From NCBI GenBank assembly GCA_014860005.1, contig JACZKP010000065.1, positions 62,001 through 126,000 on the forward strand: a DNA stretch of 64,000 bases. The letters are read 5' to 3'. Of the stretch, positions 24,295-33,700 are shown piece after piece. The notes beneath the pieces were generated by a model that was not told the DNA's origin, ran no database searches, and worked only from the letters and a program-made list of their open reading frames with translations. The stretch is from Verrucomicrobiota bacterium. GTDB lineage: Bacteria; Verrucomicrobiota; Verrucomicrobiae; Limisphaerales; UBA11358. The position numbers were made by a program, and so were the translations under genes. Positions within the stretch are counted from its first letter, which is position 1. Each line of letters starts with the position of its first letter.

Positions 24295-27200
24295 TCACTC
24301 TGCTGCCGGGCCGTTCGGCGGGAGTTGCTTCAAATATTCACCCAGCGCCACATGGGGTGGTGAATTGCGAAGCGACCAGTTGCGCCAGCCGTCGTCCGTC
24401 TTGACGAAATGGAGCACAAGATAAATCTGGTTGGTTGCCTTCGGGTCATCACATTTTACGACCGCGTGATCGCCTTCGACGAGCGATTCGGTGGGCAGCA
24501 GGTTGAAAGGTCTGCCGCGCATTTGCTGAAAACGCTCTCTCGCTTCGAACGCAAAGTGGGGCAGGGACTCGCGCCAACCTTGGATGCGGTCCACGGCGAG
24601 CGATTGGACCCTGTCGTCCTCTTTGTCGCGAATCGCCGCCAACATCCGCAATGCCAGGTCCTCCACCGCCACTTTTTCCGCTGTGAGTTTCATGGCAGTA
24701 GTCTGGTTTGTCGGACGCGACTGCATCGCATTCAGTTCGCGCGCCAAGTTGGCCATCTCTTCGCCAATACGGCGGAATTCCTTGGCATACTCCTCGTTAT
24801 GTCGCCCCAGCAGTCGGGCTTGAGTCCAATCACCCTCCTGCAACGCCTCGCGGACTTTGCCGATGTCTTTCAACAGCGCCGGTGGAAACTGACAATCCGT
24901 CCCTTGCACGGTCGCATTGAAGTTGGTCACCAAACTCAAAAGGCGTCGCACACCCGTTTGTGCCGCCGCGAGGTTCGTCGAGGCGAAGGCCGCTTCGAAC
25001 TCGTGGCCGAAATCCTCGATATCATTGAATAGCTCCAAGGCGCGGGCCCTGTCCGGCTCGGACAGAAGGGTGGAGAGACGCTTCGGCTTGTCCGCGGATT
25101 GCACCAGCTTGTAGCGAATCAGCACACTGCGCGTATTGGGCGCGGCACCGCTGAAACCAGTGATTTGCAGCAAGCCGCGTCCGCCCTCGCGGGTTCGAAT
25201 CACGAAGGTAGCGGGCAGATCGCCTTTGGCGGACAGGGTGGCGGGCGTGCCGGATTTGGCGGAGGCGAGATAATGGTCGAGTCGCGCCGGCGCCATGTCC
25301 CATTCATTCCGCGGGACCGCCACCGCAATCAGGTCGAAACCGACCAGGCCAGAAACGACCGGGCTGGTGTCGCCCACAGCGTCAATCCCGTATTCCTTCC
25401 ACCATTTGTGCGTGTCCTCCGGGCTGGGTTCGGCTTTCGCGCCAAAGAACTCCGACGCGGCAAATTGACGGCCAGTATCGAAATCAATGAAGCGTCGGCG
25501 GGTATCGCCTTCGCCGTTGACCGATCGCGTGATCACTTGGCCAAACGTGGCTGGCGCGAAAGCGCCCTCGACGGCGGAGCGTGGCTTCAGGGAGATATTC
25601 GGTATCTCCCCGCGCACCCAGGGCGTGCGCTCGATGACCATTTCCTTCACCTGCTGCAACCAATTCTTCGCCTCCGGCTCGCTGCCGTGAATGAGGGCGA
25701 AGCCTTTGGCCGGCGATCCCGTGAGTACGCCAGTATGAAAAACCAACTTCTCGGAGCCGCCGTTTCGCAAGCGGGCAACCATCCGCAGCGCATATTGCCC
25801 CCGGTCCGCGTTATGCATGACATCGAAGCGCAATGCGCCCTGTTCGTAACGCGGCTCGCTCCAGAGGGCCATCGCGCCGCGCTCCAGATCGCGCGTGGTT
25901 TTCGTCTGCACGTCATAAACCGAAACCGCTTCCCACGGCCCGCACGCAACGGCCTCCTGGTAGTCTGCGGTGTCCGGTGGTTCGGCGAAGCAAACCAACT
26001 GCGCGGAGGCGCGGGCCTTGCTGCCAAGCTCCTGCACCATCGCCGGCATTTCGATGTCGCTGGGCCGGGGTGAGAAACGAGGCTGAAAACTTTCGAGCGC
26101 CATCCCGGTCGGCAACTCACGGCGGATGTAAAACAGAAACTCGTTCTGCGGAATGATGGTGATTCGGGATTGGGTGGTGGGCGCGAGCTTGGGCAATTCG
26201 ACAATCGCGACCGGCGGCGTGGCCAGCGGCGTCCCGTCGGGCTGCCACCAGAAATTCGTACCGCGCGGATTGCGGGCAACGGCCACGACCTCCAAGGTTA
26301 AGCCGTTGGTGAGCGTCACTTTGAACTCGCCGGGTCTGGCCTGTGCAAGTGAAGGGACAGATCGTGTGGATGAACTGGAAGTCCCTTTCGAGCCGAGCGG
26401 ATGAACACCGATGAAGCTGGCGTATTCAAACGCGTGCTGTCGGGCCAGTGCGCTCGCCTTTTGAAACCATTCATTTTGCTGGGCGACGGTGATCTGGTCA
26501 GACGTGACGGCAAACTCCAGCACCGTGTTGTTCCGGTCCGGCACTTTGGCCAGCAACGCACCCACGTTCTCCCAATTCGTCGGCTGGCCTTCGAAGGTCA
26601 TCGCGGATTGCTCGATCACGAGCCGCACGAACTTGCGTTGGGCATCTTGGGCCGCCGCGCCCATTCCGCCGGATGGGATCGCGAGGTGCAACTGCGACTT
26701 AAAGTCGGCATAACCGCTCACGAACTGGTTTGCCTCCGTTTTCAGAATTGCTTCGCGTTCGGCTTTGGAGCGACGACTGCTTCGAGCAATGTCCCGCATC
26801 CGTTCCGAGGCATCCTCCAAGCCGGCAAGGCTGTCCGTGACGGATCTGAACTTGTCCGCATCCTGGATTCCCCAATCTTGCGGCGTAAAGGAGGCGTTTT
26901 GATTCTTCCCCTGGAGTTGGTCACAGAGTTCGTTGAAGTGATTGAACACATCCGCTTGTTCCGATAATTCCCCTCGCGCCGCGGCCGCTTTGATTTTTTC
27001 AGCGGCCAGATCCATTCCTGCCAGGGCTGCAGCCAGATACCGGTTGGGGATGTTAAGTTTGATGGCATCGGCATCCGGATTCCTGCGATCGGGCGACGAG
27101 ACAGTCACGCTTCCACCGCCCCCGCCGCTGGCCAGTTGCGTCAGCTTATAGCGCAGCTTCATGCCGCGCGGTTCGTTGGTGAACAGACCCGTGATCCGCA

Positions 27201-29169
27201 GCACACCCGCTTGGCCGCTGGCGGTGAGAAAGGCAAAGGTCAGCGGCGGCTGCGCGTTGGTTGGCAGCAGGTATAACGTCGCTCCACGAGCTTCGCGGAG
27301 TTCCAAGACCGCAGTATCCGGCCAATCTCCGCCGAAGCCGATGTGCGGCGCGTCCCAGGCCTTGTCGTGCAGGTCGCGGAATTGCATTCCCCGGCTCATC
27401 AGCGCCCAACGGTCGCGCGCGAAGTCCACAAGCAAATCAACGCGATTCGAGTCCAACCAGCCTTCGCGCGCCTCAGCCGTCCGCTGTCCGAAGTCGGCGG
27501 GCAACGACAGCAACTGGCCGCTCGTCAGATTCAAGGCTTCATTGCCCCGGTTCTCGTCCAGATCGTTCAGCACCCGTTCGACAGCCGGACCGAAGGTCAT
27601 GGACACGTGGCTTGCCTCGGATTGTTGCTGCATCTTGAACTTGGCCCGACTTAAGGCCGGCAACGTGATGGCGAGCAGGATTAGTCCAGCGGGAATCAAG
27701 ATCAGCGCGAGCAGAACCACGGCAATCGCCACCGCGAAGCGCCGCCAGAACCGGTCAGGGCGCGGCCCCGGCGCGGCGGCGGCACCCGACGCCAGCGAGG
27801 CCAGCGGAGGTTTTCGCCCAAACGCCTCGCGCACTTCGCGCCGACAGAGCACCACCAGCGACCAAATCCCGATCGGCAGGCCAATGAGGTTTCCGGGCGT
27901 GACAAGGATGGCGAGGATGCTGCCGATCATGGCCAGCGGATAGGCCTCGAGCCGCTTCATTTTCAAGCCGGCAACGATCATCATGCTGCTCAAGATAAAG
28001 GCTGACAAGGACACCAGCAGCATCGGGGCGGCGGCGGTGGAATAACCTTTCCCGCCCAAGATGGCCGCAGTGACGAGGACGACCAGCGGAATCGCGATCC
28101 AGTTCAGAATGCCCGTGGCCACCAGCCAGTTGGCAGGAGAGTTGACCATGCTGTGGATCGTGGCAGCCGACGTGAGTCGGCTCTGATCTTCAGATGGAGC
28201 GGACTGACGTCCGCTGCTACCGGATGGGGGGGTCGCCGCAATCGTTTCCACATCCGTCTTCACTTGACTCGCCTGTTGATAGCGCCGCTCTGGTTCCTTT
28301 TCCAGCGCATGCAACACCACTTCATCCAACCGCACGTCCATTTGAACCTTCCTGGATGGCGGCTGGAATTTGCCCAACGGCAGTTCGCCCGTGAGCAGTT
28401 CATAAAACACTACGCCCAGCGAATAGATATCGGCGCGATGATCCACCGTGGACGGCTTCTCCACCTGCTCGGGCGCCATGTAATGCGGCGTGCCGAGCAC
28501 GTCCTTTGCGCCGGTCAGCGAACCCTTTCCTGCTGGCACACCCACAATCTTGGCGATGCCGAAATCGGTGATTTTCACCCGGCCCTTTTTATCGAGCAGA
28601 ATGTTCTCGGGCTTGATGTCGCGGTGGACAACGCCTTCGTTGTGGGCGAATTGGAGCGCTTCGCAGATTTGCGGCACGATCTCCAGCGCCTGCTCCGGCG
28701 TGAGCCGGCCAGCCTGTTCCACCTGACGCAGATTCGGGCCGTCCACAAACTCCATCAGCAGATACGGCTGGCCGCCCGTTTGCCCGAAATCATGCACGGC
28801 GACTATGTGCGGATGATTCAGCCGGGCCAGTGCGCGGGCCTCCCGATTGAACCGCTCGGCAAAACCGGCATCGTCCGCCGAGCCCGGCGGTAGAATTTTC
28901 AGCGCCACCAACCGGTCCAGCGCCAGTTGTCGCGCCTTGTACACCGCGCCCATCCCGCCTTTGCCGATGAGTTCGATGATCTCCAGTTGCGGAAACAGTT
29001 TTCTGAGTTCCTCGACTGGCGGCGGCACAAATCCGGATTCCTTGCCGGGATTGCCAGGGTCCGTGCCGGTGTTGAAGCCCGACTTGATCAAACACTCGGG
29101 GCACAGCCCCAGCGGTACGTTGGGTGGCAAAGTCTTCTGGCAGCTCGGACAAATTTGTTTCGTTTCCAT
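24295..29169 (-). CDS. Giant membrane Ser/Thr protein kinase (kinase 1) with repeated C-terminal modules
   Basis: About 1624 residues from ATG 29169; an ATG five codons upstream is possible. Residues 7-26 form a zinc ribbon (C7, C10, C23, C26). The Hanks-type kinase domain spans about 64-312: glycine loop GKGGMGAVY, Lys 91 (VALKIL), catalytic H182-R-D184 with IKPEN, DFG at 202-204, APE at 232-234. All catalytic residues are present. Four membrane segments lie at about 340-450 and a fifth near 480-510, leaving the long C-terminus outside. That part contains an FGP(V/A)-to-RYKL(V/T) module twice (about 525-690 and 1245-1405) and a second module beginning GEFKVTLTNGL and ending VIERTPWVRGEI. The C-terminal 230 residues are a helical region plus a small alpha+beta domain. 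An ECF factor lies upstream beyond a repeat cluster and another lies directly downstream. Confidence 0.9.
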   Translation of the reverse strand: METKQICPSCQKTLPPNVPLGLCPECLIKSGFNTGTDPGNPGKESGFVPPPVEELRKLFPQLEIIELIGKGGMGAVYKARQLALDRLVALKILPPGSADDAGFAERFNREARALARLNHPHIVAVHDFGQTGGQPYLLMEFVDGPNLRQVEQAGRLTPEQALEIVPQICEALQFAHNEGVVHRDIKPENILLDKKGRVKITDFGIAKIVGVPAGKGSLTGAKDVLGTPHYMAPEQVEKPSTVDHRADIYSLGVVFYELLTGELPLGKFQPPSRKVQMDVRLDEVVLHALEKEPERRYQQASQVKTDVETIAATPPSGSSGRQSAPSEDQSRLTSAATIHSMVNSPANWLVATGILNWIAIPLVVLVTAAILGGKGYSTAAAPMLLVSLSAFILSSMMIVAGLKMKRLEAYPLAMIGSILAILVTPGNLIGLPIGIWSLVVLCRREVREAFGRKPPLASLASGAAAAPGPRPDRFWRRFAVAIAVVLLALILIPAGLILLAITLPALSRAKFKMQQQSEASHVSMTFGPAVERVLNDLDENRGNEALNLTSGQLLSLPADFGQRTAEAREGWLDSNRVDLLVDFARDRWALMSRGMQFRDLHDKAWDAPHIGFGGDWPDTAVLELREARGATLYLLPTNAQPPLTFAFLTASGQAGVLRITGLFTNEPRGMKLRYKLTQLASGGGGGSVTVSSPDRRNPDADAIKLNIPNRYLAAALAGMDLAAEKIKAAAARGELSEQADVFNHFNELCDQLQGKNQNASFTPQDWGIQDADKFRSVTDSLAGLEDASERMRDIARSSRRSKAEREAILKTEANQFVSGYADFKSQLHLAIPSGGMGAAAQDAQRKFVRLVIEQSAMTFEGQPTNWENVGALLAKVPDRNNTVLEFAVTSDQITVAQQNEWFQKASALARQHAFEYASFIGVHPLGSKGTSSSSTRSVPSLAQARPGEFKVTLTNGLTLEVVAVARNPRGTNFWWQPDGTPLATPPVAIVELPKLAPTTQSRITIIPQNEFLFYIRRELPTGMALESFQPRFSPRPSDIEMPAMVQELGSKARASAQLVCFAEPPDTADYQEAVACGPWEAVSVYDVQTKTTRDLERGAMALWSEPRYEQGALRFDVMHNADRGQYALRMVARLRNGGSEKLVFHTGVLTGSPAKGFALIHGSEPEAKNWLQQVKEMVIERTPWVRGEIPNISLKPRSAVEGAFAPATFGQVITRSVNGEGDTRRRFIDFDTGRQFAASEFFGAKAEPSPEDTHKWWKEYGIDAVGDTSPVVSGLVGFDLIAVAVPRNEWDMAPARLDHYLASAKSGTPATLSAKGDLPATFVIRTREGGRGLLQITGFSGAAPNTRSVLIRYKLVQSADKPKRLSTLLSEPDRARALELFNDIEDFGHEFEAAFASTNLAAAQTGVRRLLSLVTNFNATVQGTDCQFPPALLKDIGKVREALQEGDWTQARLLGRHNEEYAKEFRRIGEEMANLARELNAMQSRPTNQTTAMKLTAEKVAVEDLALRMLAAIRDKEDDRVQSLAVDRIQGWRESLPHFAFEARERFQQMRGRPFNLLPTESLVEGDHAVVKCDDPKATNQIYLVLHFVKTDDGWRNWSLRNSPPHVALGEYLKQLPPNGPAAE

Positions 29170-29319
29170 AATCGTTCTTTCCACCCATTACTTAGGAAAC
29201 GGTGGCGGAAGGTTGCGCTGAAAACACCCAATCTTAAATGCGCAGTTTGACCACGGATGGACCCAGCGTGGCTGCTTCCGAAACCAAAGAGCCGAACGAA
29301 TGGTTGAGTCAAGGCGAGT

Positions 29320-29690
29320 GATTCTCCCTCTCCCAGCGGGAGAGGGCCGGGGTGACGCGGAAAGTGTTCTTCTATCTCCACGTTCCGCAATGCGGACACG
29401 GTGGATGGACGTGCGGTTCTCCCTCACCCTTAATCCCTCTCCCGCTGGGAGAGGGAGACAGCAATCCGCACTTGCTTGATTTGCGGAAAGCCACTCTGCC
29501 ACTGCCGACTCACGACACTGGAAAAGCCGGCGGATGAATCCCCCTCTCCCAGCGGGAGAGGGCGGGGGTGTGGGAGAGCGTCTCGAAGTTGTGGCACATC
29601 CGGATAAATCAAACATGGCTCGCGAGGCAGAGTGTTCTCCCTCTCCCTTGGTCCCTCTCCCGCTAAGAGAGGGAGACAGCCGGCCGGCGG
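29320..29690. repeat. Cluster of four CCCTCTCCC palindromes (BIME-like)
   Basis: Within the 707-base gap between the sigma gene and kinase 1 lie four hairpins with a CCCTCTCCC / GGGAGAGGG stem: 29325-29345 (loop AGC), 29435-29455 (loop GCT), 29542-29562 (loop AGC) and 29653-29673 (loop GCT, one stem mismatch). The loop sense alternates, so the units are in inverted pairs, as in REP/BIME clusters. Flanking text such as TTCTCCCTC and GAGACAGC is also shared. No gene is seen here. The same core occurs inside kinase 3 at 39149-39210. Confidence 0.85.
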
Positions 29691-29876
29691 CCACTGGAAT
29701 TCTTGCCGTCTTTGGGCGAAGTCGCGTCATTAGATTAAGGATCGGAACTGGTGGTGAAACATCCACCGCATCTCAAAACTCTGTTCCGAAGAAATGGAGG
29801 CTCGGTGGAAAAAGCTTTGAACATATTTACCCGAGGCATCCGTGTGCATCTGTGTCCATCCGTGGTTAGCAATCGT

Positions 29877-30653
29877 TTACTGCCCCGCCAGCACCGCGAA
29901 CAAGTGGCGCAATTCTTCATCCACCTCATCTGCCCCGGCCACGGTGTTCGCAATCTCGTCTCGCAGGAGTTGCCGGTAACGCTGGCGCAAGCGATGCACG
30001 GCGGATTTCACCGTTCCTTCGTTGACGCCCATCTTCGTCGCCAGTTCCGCGTAAGGCTGCGCCGTGCGTTCGCCCACCAGACACGGATGGAGCGTGGTGA
30101 ACAAATCCGCCTTGCCTTCCTGCTCGTATTCGGCACGCAGGTGGTTCAAAACCTCCTCCAGCAGCGTCAATGCCCAGCGCCGCTCAAAAGTCCGTTCGGG
30201 CGTGGCACTGTCGGTCGGTTCAACCCCGTAGCGCGTTTCCGCTGTCTCGAACTGGAGCGGTACCAAAGGGACGCCGCCACCGCGCTTCTGGGCCCGGGCC
30301 TTGTCCCATTCGTCCGCCAGAAAATGATTCATCGCCGACAGCAGGAACGAGCGGAAGCGGCCTTTCGTCTGATCGGCGTTGCCCACCCAGTTCTTTTCCA
30401 GCAGCCGCGCGAAGAACTCCTGGGTCAAATCCTGCGCGTCCTCGGGCGATTGCCCGCGCCGCCGCACGTAGGCGTAGAGCGGATACCAGTAAGTTTGGCA
30501 AAGCTTCGCCAATGCGGCGTGGGCGCGGGTGGTGTCATTACGCCCGGCGGTGAGCACCACCGACCAATGCGTCGTGACGAAAACGTGACTGCGCGGCGGC
30601 TCAATACGAGTCGAGATCGGCTCCGACGACGCGGTATGCGTGGACGCGCTCAC
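29877..30653 (-). CDS. ECF-type sigma factor of the kinase-linked group (sigma A)
   Basis: The protein has 258 residues. The segment HVFVTTHWSVVLTAGRNDTTRAHAAL followed by YWYPLYAYVRRRGQSPEDAQDLTQEFFARLLEK is region 2 in the form used by kinase-associated ECF factors of Planctomycetes and Verrucomicrobiota. Region 4 is GERTAQPYAELATKMGVNEGTVKSAVHRLRQRYRQLL. A short C-terminal helix follows (EEIANTVA-like: DEIANTVAGADEVDEELRHLF) that recurs in its paralogues. There is no anti-sigma gene. By context it partners with kinase 1 downstream, though 707 bases including the palindrome cluster separate them. The kinase link is inferred from synteny. Confidence 0.92.
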   Translation of the reverse strand: MSASTHTASSEPISTRIEPPRSHVFVTTHWSVVLTAGRNDTTRAHAALAKLCQTYWYPLYAYVRRRGQSPEDAQDLTQEFFARLLEKNWVGNADQTKGRFRSFLLSAMNHFLADEWDKARAQKRGGGVPLVPLQFETAETRYGVEPTDSATPERTFERRWALTLLEEVLNHLRAEYEQEGKADLFTTLHPCLVGERTAQPYAELATKMGVNEGTVKSAVHRLRQRYRQLLRDEIANTVAGADEVDEELRHLFAVLAGQ

Positions 30654-30719
30654 TGACGCGAGCGTATCGCTGCATTCCCGAAACGCAAGCCGCGGTGAAC
30701 CCGCGGCGCAGATTCACAG

Positions 30720-33700
30720 TCACGGAGCGGTGGAGCGCACCAGTTTGTAACGAATCGTTACGCTGCCGCCCGGCGCGTCGGTGTAGGAGCGGAATTGCAG
30801 CAACCCCGGGTTCCCTTCGCGCGTGCGAAAGGCGTAGGTGCGCGATCCGCTTGAATCCGTGCTTAACGTGTTTGCGCTGATGACAGCCTGCAACCTGTCA
30901 TCGGCAGGAGAGGGAAATTTGATGTTGTGAAACGCGCTTTGCGCCTCTCTGCTATTCACCGCGATTTCGATGGATTGGGCCGTTCCGTTTACCCATTCCG
31001 AATCCGGCACACGCGTGACGCTCACTCCGAACCAGCGCAGTCCACGAACCTCTTGTGACGTATCGGCGACAGCGTCCACGCCATTGCTGGCCGCCCAGTT
31101 CCAAATGTTGGAATACACATCAGCCTTCCAGGGTTCCTGGACGTCAAGCGTCGCTGGAGGGGTCAACACCTTCGCAGTGTCGAAATCTATGAAGGCGTTC
31201 GTTCGCGCCGTCGAGGGGCTTTGCAACGTGCGTTCAACTACCGGGCTAAAGACAGTGATCTTTGGAGTAGTGTTGAGTTTGTAGCGGTAAACTTCTCCGA
31301 AGGTTTTGTCATCAGGCTGGCTCAGAGGCACGAATTCCAGGAACTCTTCTGTCTGTGGAGCGTAGGAAGACACCGGAAGATTCACGTAAAAACCACTTTC
31401 GATGCCACCGCTTTCATGCAGGACAATTTTAATGTTCACGCGGTCGTTCACCACGCGCACCGGTTTGAGGCTACGAATGGTTTCACCCCAAAACTTTTCG
31501 GAAATGTCGTCGTTAAGGCGCTGGTTCTGCGGCGTGTCCGCCAACCGCCTGAATGCGCGATGCGCTTCTTCCACGATGGCGATGCGTTGGGATGCCGTTA
31601 AGTCCAGAGTCGAAGATTGCAAAGTGTGCGGCGCTGGAACATTTTGCCCTGATTTGTCTAAATAGCTCTCGATCAAACGTTGCAGATGTCCAACGTTGGC
31701 TTTGAGCGAAATCCCTTTGATCTCTCCGCGCTCCCAGCGTGCGCGTTCGATCACGTATTCCATAACATCGGCGGGATTGAAGTCTCCCGGGTGGATGATC
31801 GCCGAGCCTTTGGACGGATTGCCTCGAACCGGGCCGGGATGGAAATCAACTTCGCTGGTCTTTCCATTCAGAAACTTCGCAATCAAGCGCATGCTATAAA
31901 CTTCGCGGTCCACGTTGTGCATCACCTCGAACTGGTGATCATCGCGTTTCTCCGGGATCGCCGGTGTACTACAGACGACCATCACGCCGTTCACCAATTC
32001 CCGCGTTTGTTTACCGTCATAGACAGCGATGGCTTCCCAAGGACCGCGGGCCACCTTGACAAGGTAATTGACTGAACCGGGTACCTGGTCGAAACAGATC
32101 AAATGTGCTGAAGCCTTTTTGCCCGATTCCAAATCGCGGATCGTGGGTGGGAAGAATCCAATATCCGAAGGGCGCGGGCTCCAGTCCATACCGACTGCCC
32201 TTGCCACATCTTTTGGCCAATCTTCCGGCCATTGCCGTTGAACGTAGATCAGGAATTCGTTTGTCGGATTTATTGTGACGGTCGGTCCACGCGTCGGTTC
32301 CAATTCCGGCAATTGCATGATTTCAAAGGGCGGCGTCGGAAAGCGCGTACCGTCTGGTTTCCACCAAAGATTTGTTCCGCGTGGATTCCGGCAGATCGCA
32401 ACGACTTCGAAAGAGACGCCGTTGGTGAGTGTGAGTTTGAAATCACCGGGATTGACCGAGGTACTGCCTGCCGTTTGCACCAGCTTGTAACGAATCGTCA
32501 CCGTGCGCGGGTTGTCGGTGAAACCAGGGATTTGCAGCAGACCGCGTTCGCCAGTGCGGGATTCAAACGCGAACGTCAATGGCAACAGCCCGTCCGGAAG
32601 GTAATAGATCGTCGCGCCGGAATGTTCCACCCGCTGCAATGCGCTCGGCTGTTTGAGGGCTTTGCCTACGTCCTCGGGAGTTGCGGTTTCCCATTGGCGC
32701 GTGAGAAAATCGGAGAGCTTCAAACCGGCGGTAACGAACGCCCAGCGTCCGGAAACGAAGTCGTCGTACTCCGCAATCAAATCTCCTTCGCTCGCCACCA
32801 AAGCCCCGAGTCGTCCGCCACTTTCCTTGGGTGCGCCGTCAAGGATGGAAGTTTGTTCCCCAGTTCTCAGGTTGAGCGTTTCACGATTGCTCTTGCCGGT
32901 GCCGTTATCTGGATCGGGCAGAACCCGGTCCATCACCGGACCGAACGTCACCACATCAGTTGCGGGCGCTGCTGCGTCATTGACCCGGATATGCGCGCGC
33001 GTTTGCTCTCCCGGATTGAGCGCCACGTTTTGGAACTCGACCCACTGGACGGGACGAACCTCGAAGTCAATGCGCGGAAGCGTGGCCATTGCCTCCTTCG
33101 CTGGGATGCCGGGGAACTCAAACGTTTGACTGAATGCGCCGCCTTTCACAATCCGACCGTAAACCGGTTGAAACTGTTTGCCACGCCGGAATTCCTGCTT
33201 CCATTCCCAAATGAAACCACCGAGTGTTGATTTGGGTTCGGAGGGTTCGGGTATGTGGGTTCGCAGGCGATAATCGCACCCTTTCAAGTTATGCGTGAGC
33301 GTGACAGCCGCGTTTCCGTTGTGATCAAAAATTTGCCCTATCGAAAAGCTGCCGTAAGGGGTTTTGTCGGATGAACTCCAGCCAAAGTTCGGTTTGGGTC
33401 CGTCCAGGTAGGGTCCGGACGCGAGGGCAAACCGAATCGTCGCCGTCTTCTTGTCCTGGGGAAATCCCTGCACGAGTCCAATCCAGTTTTCCGCGCTTTC
33501 ACCTTTCGGCGTGACGGTAAACTGTCCGTCGGCGCTGTCTGGCGGGTTCTCATCAAGCTGCCAACCCATCAAGTGCGCATTGTTCGCATTCGGCCCGCCC
33601 CAGCGCGCGACAAACTTGCGATAATCCAGCGAAGGATCGCGCGTGGACGACAAGGTGGACGCCCCGAACGACCAACCGATATTTTCTTCGGAAGGCGTTC

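Noticed and set aside
29320..29690. The repeated palindromes as a possible CRISPR array
   Set aside because: Units alternate in orientation, are spaced at irregular distance, and have related rather than unique intervening sequence; no cas genes are nearby.
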